A stretch of DNA of 64,000 nt from assembly GCA_963930775.1 (NCBI GenBank), contig OZ005701.1, forward strand, positions 6,827,669-6,891,668. The letters run 5' to 3'. This document shows positions 1 to 11,774 of the stretch, piece after piece. The number at the start of each line of letters is the position of its first letter. Positions within the stretch are counted from its first letter, which is position 1. The DNA comes from Cliona cf. orientalis (lineage: Eukaryota; Porifera; Demospongiae; Clionaida; Clionaidae). The position numbers were made by a program, and so were the translations under genes. Under the pieces are notes generated by a model. It had not been told where the DNA came from. It saw only the letters and a list, made by a program, of their open reading frames with translations, and did no database searches.

Positions 1-66
1 TTGTATATTTTTTGTACAATAATTTTATAGTACCCACAACTTTTGTACATAGTATGGCTATATTCG

Positions 67-351
67 CTACCTTCCTTCAGTCTGCTGTTCGAAAAAGGAA
101 AAGGTCCAACACAGAGAACTCATCACTGACAAGCACATCTGTTTTACGAAGCTTTGCGGCCTGGATATAGTACCATTTTCAAGACTGCTATTACAGTCAA
201 TATCAAATCCAAAAAAAATGTGAATCGCAGTGCCACCAATGAGGTGTGCGGCAACAACACTAGGAGCAAGCTTCATACATGTACCTACTAGATGGTTGGA
301 CTTTAGAACCTCTATGAGACCACGCAGGGAATAGTATACCTGCAGGTCCAA
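67..351 (-). pseudogene. PIF1-like helicase fragment, frameshifted
   Basis: The minus strand encodes a piece resembling the first helicase motifs of PIF1-type helicases. It contains an APSVVAAHLIGGTAIHIFFG stretch, like the region after the Walker A loop in this family, then a CNSSLENGT segment. About 30 codons later a Walker B-like TDVLVSDEFSVLD follows, but in another frame (roughly 75-140), so there is a frameshift near position 140-145. The upstream Walker A GKS motif and the whole C-terminal helicase part are absent. PIF1-like genes in animals are either host helicases or belong to Helitron-type elements; the isolated, broken state suggests a transposon remnant. The family call rests on two motifs in the right order. 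No function is expected. Confidence 0.5.
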
Positions 352-365
352 CTATGGCCACTGAG

Positions 366-441
366 TAGCCTCGTCCCCAGGCAACCCGATCATTTCAACG
401 CACGTGCGTTGAAATGATCGGGGTGCCTGGGGACGAGGCTA
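366..441. repeat. 76-bp near-perfect palindrome (TAGCCTCGTCCCCAGG family)
   Basis: The two 38-bp arms are exact inverse complements except for one base, centred on CACGTG near position 403/404. The ends read TAGCCTCGTCCCCAGGCA. The same termini occur near 17270, 24647, 26452 and 28902, so this is the shortest member of a dispersed miniature inverted-repeat family. Confidence 0.85.
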
Positions 442-925
442 GCCACTGAGCCTCTGTTTACCAGCTGAGAGTCCCACCTGTATGCTCTCCTTTGAGAATC
501 TGCATGTATATGTATAGACCTGCTTGCTTGCTATCCACGATTAAAATTATATGCATGAAACTTCAAGCATTGATAACCTACATTATATGTCCAGAGACGT
601 TTTGCATCAATTTGGTAATAAAAATATTATACCAGTACATGTATTAAAGTTTAGTTGCTATACTTTGCTGTGGCACCCGGTATACAGTAATCTATTCTAC
701 TGTTATCATTTATTATTATATATGGATACCTTCAGTTGGGGCACTTTGAACTTATCCTGCAACAGAGATTGATTTTACATCCATTAGCTGATAATATTCC
801 TGATGTTCTGTAATATTAATAAACACTGCAATGCCCCCCGGTAATTGTGCAAAAATTTAACGATAGGATCATAGAATTCTATGTGTATACATGTATGATA
901 TTGGGCTTTTCCATTTTATAAGCAA

Positions 926-1240
926 ACACCCCCTATTGAGGAGCAAATTGTGAAATGACCCCTCAGGAACTAATTAACTCATTTTGCCCCCTAAGAATAA
1001 TTAATTCGGACAGTTGAACCCCCTAGGATCAATTAAATTTATCTGAAATACCCTCTGGAAATTAATAAGTGGTTATTTGACCCCTCCAGAATCTATTTTT
1101 TGATAGAAAATACCCCACGAGATTAATTAAAATCGCCAAAAGAGCCCCATAAGAACCAATTAAATTGCCAAAATGACCCTCAAGAAACTCACAAAAAAAG
1201 ACCCCTCAGGATGTAATTATCACTCCTCAATGGGGGGTGT
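926..1240. mobile_element. Miniature inverted-repeat element with internal degenerate repeats
   Basis: The terminal inverted repeats at 926-943 and 1223-1240 match at 17 of 18 positions (ACACCCCCTATTGAGGAG type). Between them lies a degenerate tandem series of about 35-45 bp units, each a CCCCT/CCCCC block followed by AATTAA-type sequence. No coding potential. The remainder of 1-1626 outside this element, the palindrome and the helicase remnant shows no gene. Confidence 0.6.
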
Positions 1241-1626
1241 ATGCCTATTAAATGGAAGAGCCCATTGTGTGATTAATATTACACAGGCCGGGTATTATTC
1301 TAACAACTTACAGTATTTTCCTGCTATCTGCATAATTATAATATTATGTGTACAGTAATCTATTATTAACATAGTGCATATATGCAAGCTAGCCATACCA
1401 TGATCGATGCATCTTAGCTATAAGCTACTGCAAAGCTATACTTTGATGTAGCTTCATTCACCTGTTACAACATGAATCCCATTACAATTTAATACGTGCA
1501 TGTTTATGTATGTACATCTACATGTATACGTACATGGCTACATGCATTCTCCTCGACCACCAGCCCCACCCACCCACTCACATCCTTGTCCTAATTAAAG
1601 CTCACCGTGGCTGTTGATGCACTAAA

Positions 1627-4261
1627 ATGTCCCTTACTCTGGACGATTTAATCGCTCAGTTTGGAGTCAAGAATATTGACAAAAAGTGTAGTGACGAGAA
1701 TATCTTAGCTTTTGGAGATTTTTGTGATCCCTGGGAGGAAGTGGGGACGTTTCTTGGACTCAGTGCATCAGATATTAGTGCCATTGCTGAAGATCATCGA
1801 ACAACGTCTTTGAGGCGTTTGGGAGTCCTTCAGAAGTGGAAGTCAAAGTTTGCATTCAAAGCTACTTACAGGGCACTGATTACTGCTCTTCTGAAGTGTA
1901 AGAAAGCTGATCAAGCTTGTCAAGTGTGTCAAATTCTCGCTCAAAGAAAAGGTAAGCCTACTAAGCTTGATCAGATATATCATAATTATTTTAACTAGCT
2001 ACAAGCACTTACATTTAATTACCAGGCTCTCATCCTGGAGCAAATACTATGATTCAATACCCCATCGAGGACTTTTTTTTTTTCACCCTATGAAAATATT
2101 GATCAAACCCCTGATCTGCACAGGACATGTTATGCACCTATCAATGTCATGCCCCACCTACCCCAAGTCGGGCTAGGATGGGGGCATATAGGGGTTTTGC
2201 ACCAATTAATTAGCAAAGTACTTACCCTAGGGGCAACTCTTGGATTCAAAGTCCCCTATTGTAGATAGGGGATCAGTAGGGGCCATGGTATAATGATGCT
2301 CATATGCGCAGAAGTTACTGACACAGTACCAAAAGATATGGTACAAATCCCCAACCCTCGGGATAAATCTTGATACAAACCCCCTACAAAATCCCCTACC
2401 TGGCCCGACTTGGGGTAGGTGGGGCATAACAATGATAGGCGCATTACTACTTAATAGCATACTTGCATGCACTGTGCACTGACTATATCTCATGGTTGCA
2501 GATCATACTGAATCCACTGCGACCGTACCGAAGGTGGAGATGATGGCACAAACAGCAATCCAACAAACTACATCACCAACAAAACCCACAAGGTAGCTAA
2601 TAATTATGGTCAATAATTTAGTAGTTATGAATTCAAATTCTTAATCTACAATCTAATACTGCAATGAATTTTTTAATTAATAGCAGACTAGATTTGGTGA
2701 TTGACACAGAAAGTCGATCGTCCAAGCATCTTGGCCAGATTGCAAACTCCATGTACGAGTGGGAGGGTGCCATTGCCGAGCAGCTGGGACTAACTACCGC
2801 AGACGTTGCTGCCATCAACACGAAGCATCCCAAAGAGCTGAAGTTACAAGCGTAAGTTGCACAATGAAATAGGACATGATTCTCAGGGTCTATCTCAATA
2901 TTTCAGCCATCCATTTTTATCCTATAGTTGCTGTATAAAAGTATAGGGAAGCTTAAAAGCCCTCGAGATGAATGAGGTTAATTTTAAAGAGTATGCAAAT
3001 CTCATGGTATACATGCATGCATTGCCTTCAGCCCTGGGTTTTGTTGTACAATGCTACGGTGGTTATCTTTCAATTGAATTGCTTCCATAATATAATGTTA
3101 TTGCTGTAGGAGGGAGGCCTTGCAGAAATGGAAGCAAGTTAATGGCTCTGCAGCCACCTACGGGAATCTCATTAGAGTATTTGAAAAAGTAGGCTACAAA
3201 GGATATGCTGATATTGTTCGCAGCATCATTTCTCAGCCTGGTGAGTACTGCATGTACTTAATAATTATGAAAATTGATGGGTAGCGCTCGGACCACTTCA
3301 ACTTGTTTCTCGGGCCTGACCGACCCTACTTTTGGAGAAACCTTTCATTAATTTTGAGGTCAGAGGTCGGGTTTTGTTGCATTATGAGCATGTGCAATAG
3401 ATTTTTTCCAGAAAAGATTCAATTAGTGAACTAGGACACGCCCAGTTGATTGAATTATTTTCATTTACATGTACAAGCCAATCTAGCCACCCTATCCTGA
3501 GGAAAGGCCAGCCCAAGAAGCATTAAAGTGACCAAATTTAATTACTATAATATTCACATGCTACAGGACCAAATGCAGCTTCTTCAAGTCCTGAAGGTGC
3601 TCATGGTGGTGGTGTAACCTCTCCAGTTCAACTGGTTAAGCCAGCGCCGGTATAATAATAATTTTAACTCCCCTATAGTAATGTGCCTCAACAATAGTTA
3701 TAATTATATACATGATCATGACATTGTATTATTCTCTCATAGCAGGAACCTATTCATCATCCAAAGGCTGTGTCCACGTTTGACAGTACACCTGGTAGCC
3801 ACATGATTGAGGTACACTATTGTACATAATAAAGTACGGTAATTCTTAGTCACTCTTGACCTATGATAATGTCATCATTTCTTCCTCTCCTATATTATCT
3901 CCAGGCTGCTGAAGCTCGTCAATCATTTCCTACCAAAGTTCGGGACAATCATTTGAAGCTCATCAAGTGGACTGAAGGTGGTGAAACAAAAAGATTCTAC
4001 CTCATGGAGAAAGTCCAAACCAAATGGCGTGACATTGGACAGGTTGCTCGTCTCTCGATAGCTCAACTGGATAGTATTGCGATCGAGCATCGAGATAAAC
4101 CGATGGAGTGTTGCAGAGCGGTCCTTGGCAAGTGGCTGGAAAACCCTCCCAAAGAGTATCCTATTACATGGGACGGGCTCATTGAACTTCTTGAGGACTG
4201 TGCGCTAACTCAGGTGGTGAAGGAGCTTAGAAGTGTCTTGAGCAAAGCTAACTTGTCTTAG
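1627..4261 (+). CDS. Triple Death-domain protein (modules A-B-C), 405 aa
   Basis: Seven exons join in phase: 1627-1951, 2502-2592, 2687-2851, 3110-3240, 3567-3649, 3746-3811, 3905-4261 (TAG). Exon 1 starts MSLTLDDLIAQFG and holds a first Death fold (module A: DPWEEVGTFLGLS, LQKWKSKF, TYRALITALL). Exons 3-4 form a second Death fold (module B: WEGAIAEQLGLTTADVAAI, LQKWK, GNLIRVFEKVGY) with an intron inside the domain. Exon 7 is a third (module C: KWRDIGQVARLS, ECCRAVLGKWLENP, LIELLEDC). Exons 2, 5 and 6 are Ser/Thr/Pro-rich linkers. Death domains are homotypic interaction modules that build receptor and inflammasome-like complexes; no enzyme, receptor, signal peptide or membrane segment is visible, so this is a bare adaptor-type protein. 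Exon 6 has a tandem acceptor that could add one Gln. The exon model is strong because all phases agree; the cellular role is unknown. Confidence 0.82.
2132..2443. mobile_element. TGCACCTATCAA inverted-repeat element in Death gene 1
   Basis: Long terminal inverted repeat: CCCCACCTACCCCAAGTCGG at 2152 pairs with CCGACTTGGGGTAGGTGGGG near 2405. Same family as 35492-35863. It occupies most of the first intron. Confidence 0.7.
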
Positions 4262-4583
4262 CTATAAATAATTATTATCAATGAAACTTTTGTACCTTGC
4301 AATTCCGAACAGATTCCGTCAGTGCCATACACCAGGCTTAGAATGTGTGCAATTAGTTGTGATTATTTTAATAGTCTGGCGAGCAGGCTGGCCTGCCAGA
4401 CTAAGTTGTATTCTGCATAGCTCCATCACATGAACTTGGAAACTTGTTATTGGAAATTTTATATAGACCTAAGGCAATACATGTAGCTAGCTACAAGTTC
4501 ATGTGATGATCCTGTACCGAAAATATTATGATCGCGGACACTGATCGGTCTAAATAAAGCCCACCAAAAACATTGAGATCAAA
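4262..4583. other. Short intergenic gap between Death genes 1 and 2
   Basis: About 320 bp of AT-rich sequence with a copy of the common ACATGTA word. The promoter of the next gene must lie here, but I see no clear TATA box and no repeat. Confidence 0.5.
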
Positions 4584-6331
4584 ATGTCTCTCTCTGTGGA
4601 AGATTTAGCAGCCAAAGCTGGTGTTGTAGACATCAACACAGAGTGTAGCAAAGACGATATCCTATCCCTCGCCAGCTACTGCGATCCCTGGCAGTTGATT
4701 GGACAACGTCTTGGTCTAACTCCAGCTCAAATTAGCGCCATTGATGGTGATAATCGAAACACAGACCTGAAGCGTTTGGGAGCCCTGCAGAAATGGAAGG
4801 AGATGTGCGTATTCAAGGCCACCTATAGAGTTCTGGTTGAAGCTCTGATTGACTGTGACAAGGGGCAACAGGCAATGGAAGTGTGCAAGCATCTAGCACA
4901 AAAAGAGAGTACGTGGATCATGTATAATAATGAATAATCCTGCAACTCTTCTATCATGCATACATGTATGTAAGCATAGACGATAGAGTAGGGAAGATGG
5001 ACTGAAAACGGGTGGACGATGTTCAGTATGGTTGAGCATGACCACCTAATACTTCATACATGTACTGATGGGTTTTAGAAAGTGCACCATTACATTCTAC
5101 GTCACAATTCGGATTATACCAGCCATTAATGCCATATAGATTAATTACTAAAATTTTTCATAAAAACTAGGAATAAATTTTTGTATGGAAAAACGTATTG
5201 AAATATAAAGGTTGTGGCTTTATGGCTTATGGTGAAAATAAACACAACCGATACAACCCCCAAATATCTTGCCATTACATTATCCTTGTATTGCTGAATG
5301 TTCTAGAAAAAAGCCATAAGTAACTCATAAAAACTACAAAAGACTGTATTAAAAATCCCTATACAACAGAATTGAACCAAACTGAACATGTGCCACACTT
5401 TTCCTATATATAAAAATTATTATATGGACGTTTCCAGTCCCTTTCCCCCTTCTACTGTCTATGATATAAGAGCTGAATGGCCTATGAGATGTGTTATGAT
5501 TGATCCTAGCTTGTTCATTAGCTATGTTGGACTAGTTTTTCTCAGCAGGGTCTGGGTCTTGCATCTATGTAGCTATATAGCATGTCGATAGATAAAGGCA
5601 CTGAGGCTATAGACCAGCTAGAATCCTTGACCACCCTCAGTAGTGGATACAAAACATCTGCATGGTGAATGATCCCTCTTCAGTGTAAACACTTAATTTT
5701 TTTCATTTATCCCCACTATCAGCTCTTGCTATCAGTATGTGAACCCAAAGTTGTTCTTTGATGCTGATATCTACATGCATGCACCACAGGATCACTTGGA
5801 GTAACTGCTCCACCAGATGGTGTCCACAAACCACAGGCCAACGCATCAGCAGTGCCCCCAGGCTCTCGCTCCACCAATCAAGACCAGCCTCGCCCTGCTC
5901 ATACCTCACCATCCTCCCCCACACCTGCACAGCCGACTACATCAACATGTACCAGCAGCCCTAGTGCTAGCCAGAGTGCTGCTACCCAGGCATTTCCAAA
6001 TCCCATCAACCCCAGTCATTTACAGCTCGTTAAGTGGAAGGATAGACAGGGGAAAACCCATCGATTTTATCTCATGGATGTGATTGGGAACAAGTGGCGT
6101 ACCGTTGGACATCAGCTTGGCCTTCTGCCATCGCAGTTGGAGGGAACTGCGACACAATTTGGTAACAATGCTACAGAGTGTTGTCGAGCTGTTCTCGGGG
6201 AGTGGCTGGAGAATCCACCGACTGACTATCCGGCCACGTGGGAGGGACTCATGGAACTGCTCGAGGACTGTAAGCTAACTCAGGTGGCTGTTAATCTAAA
6301 GGCTGCTCTGACTGAAGCTAAACTATTGTAG
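4584..6331 (+). CDS. Double Death-domain protein (modules A-C), 288 aa
   Basis: Two exons join in phase 1: 4584-4908 (donor GTACGT) and 5790-6331 (acceptor CACCACAG). Exon 1 is exactly 325 nt, like exon 1 of the upstream gene, and encodes the same module A Death fold (DPWQLIGQRLGLTPAQISAI, LQKWK, FKATYRVLVEALIDC). Exon 2 begins with a linker of about 75 residues rich in Pro, Ser and Thr, then a module C Death fold (KWRTVGHQLGLLPSQLEG, ECCRAVLGEWLENPPTDYP, LMELLEDC). Compared with gene 1 the middle module B and its linkers are missing. The 881-nt intron shows no exon resembling module B. Role inferred: cytosolic homotypic adaptor. The last exon is very like that of the next gene, suggesting recent duplication or exchange. 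Confidence 0.82.
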
Positions 6332-6720
6332 CTAGCCATAGTCTAAAATGTATTCACTTTTGAATTTGTGATGTAGAGTTATACGGTAGGTTAATAGCAT
6401 AAATTATAATAAGTATAGTGCTCTGTGTGTGTGTGTGTGTTGTAAACTAGATCCCTTTGTGGACCCAAGCATGTCCTATTTACTTCAAAATTTAATAAAT
6501 ACTCTTGACTTGGTTAGTGCGCGCTGCAGTCACGACCCTGTACCATTCAGGAAGGGGTTCACGCGGTACATAACGCTACCAGATCACGTATACTACCACA
6601 CCCACCTATTTATGTAGCGCTACGAGGACACGTACACACAGATCGCAAAAATTGTGCTTGCAAATTGAGGCTTCAACTGTTCGGATTGTCTACTGAATCT
6701 CAGCATCCATAAAATTAATT
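6332..6720. other. Intergenic gap upstream of Death gene 3
   Basis: No coding signal is visible. A short GT run lies near 6424-6440. The 30 bp before the tiny first exon at 6721 (CTACTGAATCTCAGCATCCATAA type) recur before the first exon at 13453, so this is probably conserved 5' UTR or promoter sequence of the two paralogues. Confidence 0.45.
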
Positions 6721-9700
6721 ATGGCAAAGTAAGTTTAATACCAAATTATCAGTGTTTTGCTATTCCAGTTTGTATAAAGATACACCCCCTGCGTGTTGAG
6801 ACTATTTTGATTTACTCAGGGGAACTGGACAAAATATTAATTACTCAATAGGAGTGTATCCTCATAACCGTATATTGACCCATTAAACATCTGGTACCAC
6901 TGATTATTCACAAGGAGGGGTCACTCCCATTGATGCTGTGTCCAGAGCGGTCAAAATGCAGTCAAAGGGTCAAGGCACTTCTCATGGGAGATAGGTCAAG
7001 TGTGTTCTGGTCCCTGTCTCCAGCACGTATAGCTAAGCGGCAGAGAGGCGGAGCTGAGATTCTGTGCATGCGCAGTTAGCCGATTGTCAACAGGTCAAGG
7101 GCAAAAATTCGCCATGCATGGTCAAGCAGTCATGGCCCTTTTTAAACGGTCAAATATCTTGACCACGGTCGCAGCTCTGGACACAGAGACTATGGGAGTG
7201 ACCCCCCTTGATTCAGTGGCCTGCTTAGAGTTTAATTATTCATAAGTGCCTCTAAGGGGGGCTTATCCAAAGTCCTTGTGGAAAAATTTAACTTGTGACA
7301 TAATTATGACATTAAATTTACCACCCATCCCCCCCCCCCCCCCCGCTTACACAGCATAACATTTCAGCATACATGTAGATTCAACACTGAATGTCTGATT
7401 CTGCTCCATTTAGCCTACGTATTCGGTGTTCACTCGTATTCCTACAGTGCTAGCTACATGTATGTCTTTATGGCATACCTGTGCAGTTTCTTGCATCTAT
7501 AGCTGTCACTAAAATGCAAAATTTGACACATTGACTTATTTAACCACAAGAATGTATAATCACAACTAGTTGTGGACTAAGACCCCCTCCCCAACGTCGT
7601 AATGATGTTAATTTTTCCACAAGGCTTCGGACAAGCCTCCTAAGTTTAACTGTCCATCACCATAGATCCAGATCCCAGAGTCAGACTTGCCTAAGGTGTC
7701 CATGCTAGCAAAGAGGGACGATCTAGATCAGTCAAGCACCCTGAATAATCTCATTAGGGTGACATTTTGAGGTGTGGCTATTCAACTATTTTGTAGTTCA
7801 TCATCATGCACCATCACCAGTGTGAATTAACCAATAGAGTGACTTCTTTTTGCTTCTCTTCCACATGGCAAATTCAAACTTTATTCCTAGTTTTGATCTG
7901 TAGGGCTACCTTCACGTTTCTTAATAACAAACTAGCATACAATAGCATAAACCAAGTTGGGAGGCATTCATTAATAATTTTACAATCATAGAAATTCCAG
8001 AAGAGCTACGAACGTGGCTTGAGTTAGGTGCACATTTGTACCGAAGCCTTGTTCGCCACGTGGAAGGGAATTTTACGTTACTTTATATTGATGATGACGT
8101 CACACGCAGTCACTCTACATCTTGGATCCCCCTTCCCCACCTACCCCCGGCCCTCCCCCCTCAAGTGTGGGTAGGGTGTAGAAGATGTTGACCTCAAGTG
8201 TCTATCCATCTGGCCCTACTGCAGGGTTTGAAATTTGAATAATGACCACCTTTCTGCATGCAGAGTAGAAAAGAAAAAAGCATGGCAATGGACAGCACTG
8301 TGAAATAATACCATATAGCGGGAAATTTTCAAGGGAGAAAACTTTCACCGATTGGTAGGAAAGGAGCATTTCGCGGAGAAAATTTTCGTGGAATATTAAA
8401 ACTGGTCGCATAGTGGGTGTGGCATGCCTAGAATTTCGTGGAGAAAACTTTCGCGGATGGCTGAAAAATCGTGAAATTCATGAAAGTTTTCTCCCTCGAA
8501 AGTTTCCCGCTATACGGTATTAGTTTGTCCCACCGGGGACTATACATTATGTGCATAATATGTTATTACTGTATACAAGTTGTAGCATGCATGATAGTAT
8601 CATTGCATCCCTATAGTGTGTTGGATGATGTGAAACACATTGGCCCCATAGCTGATTCTATGTCAGAGTGGGGAGGGGCTGTTGCAGATGCTCTAGAGCT
8701 AACGTATGCAGATCGAGAGGCTATATCAGCAGCACATCCTGGAAGAGTTAACTTACAAAAGTAAGTTTATGCTGTTCTTTATAAAGAGATTAAGGGAGGA
8801 GGGAGAGGGAACACTGGCCTGCTCACCCAGCAGATATATCAGAAGCACATCCTGAAAATTTTAGTTGCAAAAGTAAGACTTAGTGTTCTTATGCACAGTT
8901 TCCAATCATTATGGAGAGTATATACTGCTGCATAAATTTGTATTTGATGGCACTCAGGCATACAATTATTGCAAGGTTACTGTACTCCTTTGGCTGTTCC
9001 GATATGGTCGGAGCATATGAACAGCTGAAGGAGGAAACTTTGAAAGTCTGTAAACGTTTCATAATTTTAGGAGAATGGCTCTAATGCTGTGGAAGCAGAA
9101 GATGGGTAGCCGGGCAACTGGTGAAAACCTAGCCAGGGCCTTCGAGAATGTTGGCTACCAGAAGTACGCAGATAATGTCAGAAACATTTGCGGCCAGTCA
9201 GGAGGTGCACAGAGTTAGTTATCCATATACCATAGACCAAGAGATTTTTATTGGGGCGAGCCTGAGCGAGCCCCACATAAACGGTAAAGCTGTGCGCGAA
9301 TTGTATATGTTTATATATATTATTATTATGGTATGTCCGACCGTCACTCACGTATAGCTCTACGGACATAAACGCGAAACATTCTATTGCGCATTCTCAT
9401 GCCTGGGACTCGACACAGGCCGTATATAGGCCTACGTCGTTCTGATTTAGCGAATTGCAAATTTACACTCGTGCTTGTATTGATCAAGCAAGCTCAGTAT
9501 GGGTACCGTACGCGTACTGCGCCGTAGAGAAGGCTCCAAAGGAGGAGAAAGCGAGGCAGTGCTCGTTATCAGCTCAACAGCCCAACGGGACCAGCTATTA
9601 AAGAACGCGATAAAGATAGACTAGGCGTGCTACTCACTGATGACTCTGAAAACAGAGCCTGGCAATTAAATTTTTTTGTATTGACTGCCAGTCGGCACTG

Positions 9701-10531
9701 TAGGATCATTGGAGGGGAATAGTCTATCGTACAGCTGTAGACCTACAGGCCTACACGGCACTATGAGACTGTCATTGTTTGCTTGGATCTGTATCGGTGG
9801 TCTTCAAGTTCTATCGTGCTATGGCTTTATTAAAGTTTTCTAGTCGCAGCTCAACTAGACATTCAGAGGCTCAGCTCAGGCTCGCCCCAAACAGGCCCTG
9901 CATGACACTAGTAATTATAATGACAGCTTTACCCCTTGCACATGCCTGCGGGGAAATGACTAACCCTCGGCGCATGCGCGAGGGGTACGGTAGTCGTTCT
10001 GTGTGTGTGTCTGTTACTGCGCCAGCTGCTACATACCTGTTTTGTACGTCGAAAACAAGGTGCCATTAGGCTTTTTGTGGTAGTTTCAAGATCTGAATTG
10101 TGTGGATTTCGTTGAAAACGCTTTGTTCAAAAGTTCTGGCGACATTTGCTGACCACCGCTGCCTTCTTCGCTTCTTGTCGAGCTCTCGATCAACGAAAGT
10201 GACAGCAACCGCTTCATTTCAAGAAGATTAGTGTGTAGGTCTAGCAATAGTTCTTATAACTCGACCGACTCATCACTAGGCTATCAACTACGCTCCTTGG
10301 CTTTGCGCTTGCGCTGCAGATCTGGCACGCACGTGGTACTATTACGTAATGCTGTGCAATCTGTACTGCATGTACTAGCTGTGCATTCTTGTGGTTACTC
10401 CAATAGTGTTGCTGGCTTAGCTGTACTCTATCACTATTATACTAGTAGTGCAATAGATGTCACAGCGCCGAGGGTTTTGCACCAATGGTGTTCATTAACC
10501 CTCGGCGCATGCGCGAGGGGTACGGTAGTCG

Positions 10532-10566
<35 letters not shown>

Positions 10567-11774
10567 TGTTATCACGCCAGCTGCTACATACCTGGTTAAT
10601 ACGATGCAAACAAGACGCCATTAGGCTTTCTACAGCATTTTCAAGGTCTGATTTGTGTGGATTTCGTTGAAAACGCTTCGTTCAAAAGTTCTGGCGACAT
10701 TTGCTGACCACCATGGGCTTCTCCGCTTCTTGACGAGCTCTCGATCGATGAAAGAGATAGCAATGGCTTCATTTCAAGATTAGTAGTGTGTAGTTTTAGC
10801 AAAAGTTCTTAAAACTTGACTGACTCTTCACCGATCTCAGTAGGCTATCAACTATGCTTCTTGGCTTTACTTTGTACTAGATCTGCTGATCTGGCATGCA
10901 CGTGGTACTATTACGTAATACCGTGCAATCCGCATTGTTGTGGCTAACATAGTATAGTACCACTGTTGCTTGGCTTATATACATGACAGCTTGCAAAATT
11001 GCAACATGCAGACTAGCTATTGCTATTGCGCCGAGGGTTTTGCACTATAGTGCTTCATTGTATCAGCACACAGCAATTACTATAAGCAGGTCCTCCAAGA
11101 TGGAAAGTAAAATTCTTCAGTATAATACTATTTTGAGCACCTACTCACTTTGCTCTCCTGATTCCTGCTGCTATTTTCTTTTATCAAGCATGATGCATAG
11201 TACAAACATCTTGTGAGTGAATGATCGGTTCCCCCCCCCCTCCCAATTTCAGTGTAGGCACATAATTTTCATTCATGCCCACAATTTATCAGTGAGCACG
11301 GTACTGTGATAAACCCAAAGGCATTAAGGTATTATTTATTATTGTGTGTGTACATGTACCACAGGATCACTTGGAATAACTGCTCCACCAGTAGGAGCGG
11401 CCAACACATCAGTGGTGCCCCCAAGGTCTCACTCCTCCAACCGTTCCGTCAACCCCAGTCATTTACAGCTTGTTAAGTGGAAGGACGGACAGGGGCAAAC
11501 ACATCGATTCTACCTCATGACTGAAGTTGAGGAAAAGTGGCGTACCATTGGACAGCAGCTCAACCTCCTACCATCGCAGTTGAATGAAATTGCAACACAG
11601 TCTAGAGACAACGCTACAGAGTGTTGTCGAGCTGTTCTCGGGGAGTGGCTGGAGAATCCATCGACTGACTATCCGGCCACGTGGGAGGGACTCATGGAAC
11701 TGCTTGAGGACTGTAAGCTAGCTCAGGTGGCTGTTAGTCTAAAGGCCGCTCTGACTGAGGCTAAACTGCTGTAG
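6721..11774 (+). CDS. Double Death-domain protein (modules B-C), 231 aa, with an 8-nt first coding exon
   Basis: Proposed exons: 6721-6728 (ATGGCAAA, donor GTAAGT), 8617-8760, 9071-9204, 11365-11774. All phases fit (2, 2, 1), giving 696 nt. The start begins Met-Ala-Asn-Val-Leu-Asp-Asp. Exons 2-3 encode a module B Death fold (SMSEWGGAVADALELTYAD, LMLWKQKMGSRATGENLARA, GYQKYADNV) with an intron at the same place as in gene 1. Exon 4 encodes a short linker and module C (KWRTIGQQLNLLPSQLNE, ECCRAVLGEWLENP, LMELLEDC), nearly the same as in gene 2. The long introns are full of repeats: inverted-repeat elements at 6898-7219 and 8309-8519 and a tandem repeat pair at 9961-11048. The tiny exon is the least certain part, but the same 8 nt plus donor occur before the next paralogue. 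No enzymatic domain; a Death adaptor by inference. Confidence 0.72.
6898..7219. mobile_element. Inverted-repeat element in intron 1 of Death gene 3
   Basis: The ends match as inverted repeats: CCACTGATTATTCACAAGGA at the left and its partner CTTGATTCAGTGG at the right. The inner parts are also complementary (GGGGTCACTCCCAT; TGTGTCCAGAGC). Non-coding. Confidence 0.6.
7277..7634. repeat. Loose inverted-repeat element with poly-C tract
   Basis: GTCCTTGTGGAAAAATTTAAC at the left pairs with GTTAATTTTTCCACAAGGCT at the right. Between them lie a poly-C run near 7330-7345 and no ORF. Ends are approximate. Confidence 0.4.
8309..8519. mobile_element. TACCGTA-type miniature inverted-repeat element, copy 1
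   Basis: A 211-bp element begins TACCATATAGCGGGAAATTTTC and ends with the inverse of that motif and TACGGTA. The interior repeats the words TTTCGCGGAGAAAA and TTTCGTGGA. Close copies lie at 28509-28719 and 54660-54870. The TA at both edges suits a TA target duplication as in Tc1/mariner-type elements. Confidence 0.75.
9240..9895. repeat. Inverted-repeat bounded insertion in intron 3 of Death gene 3
   Basis: The left end contains GGGGCGAGCCTGAGCGAGCC; the right end contains CTCAGGCTCGCCCC, roughly its inverse. The interior has no convincing gene. Boundaries are approximate. Confidence 0.4.
9961..11048. repeat. Two tandem copies of a ~0.5 kb inverted-repeat element
   Basis: Copy 1 spans about 9961-10476 and copy 2 about 10496-11048. 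Each starts AACCCTCGGCGCATGCGCGA, has a GT-rich tract, then GTGGATTTCGTTGAAAACGC, and ends GCGCCGAGGGTTTTGCAC. A third, interrupted copy lies at 43693-45345 and a related end at 37707. The (GT)n tract at 10536-10566 belongs to copy 2. The reading frames here are by-products of the repeat. Confidence 0.7.

Noticed and set aside
4909-5789. Missing module B exons in Death gene 2
   Set aside because: No sequence like the 144-165 nt or 131-134 nt module B exons is present, and exon 1 joins exon 2 directly in phase.
8820-8880. Second copy of the module B exon end (GCAGATATATCAGAAGCACAT)
   Set aside because: A short partial duplication of the preceding exon end without splice sites or frame.
9148-9357. 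Coding extension after module B in Death gene 3
   Set aside because: The frame runs past a good GTGCAC donor at 9205 into a repeat; the phase-1 splice to 11365 restores a full module C.
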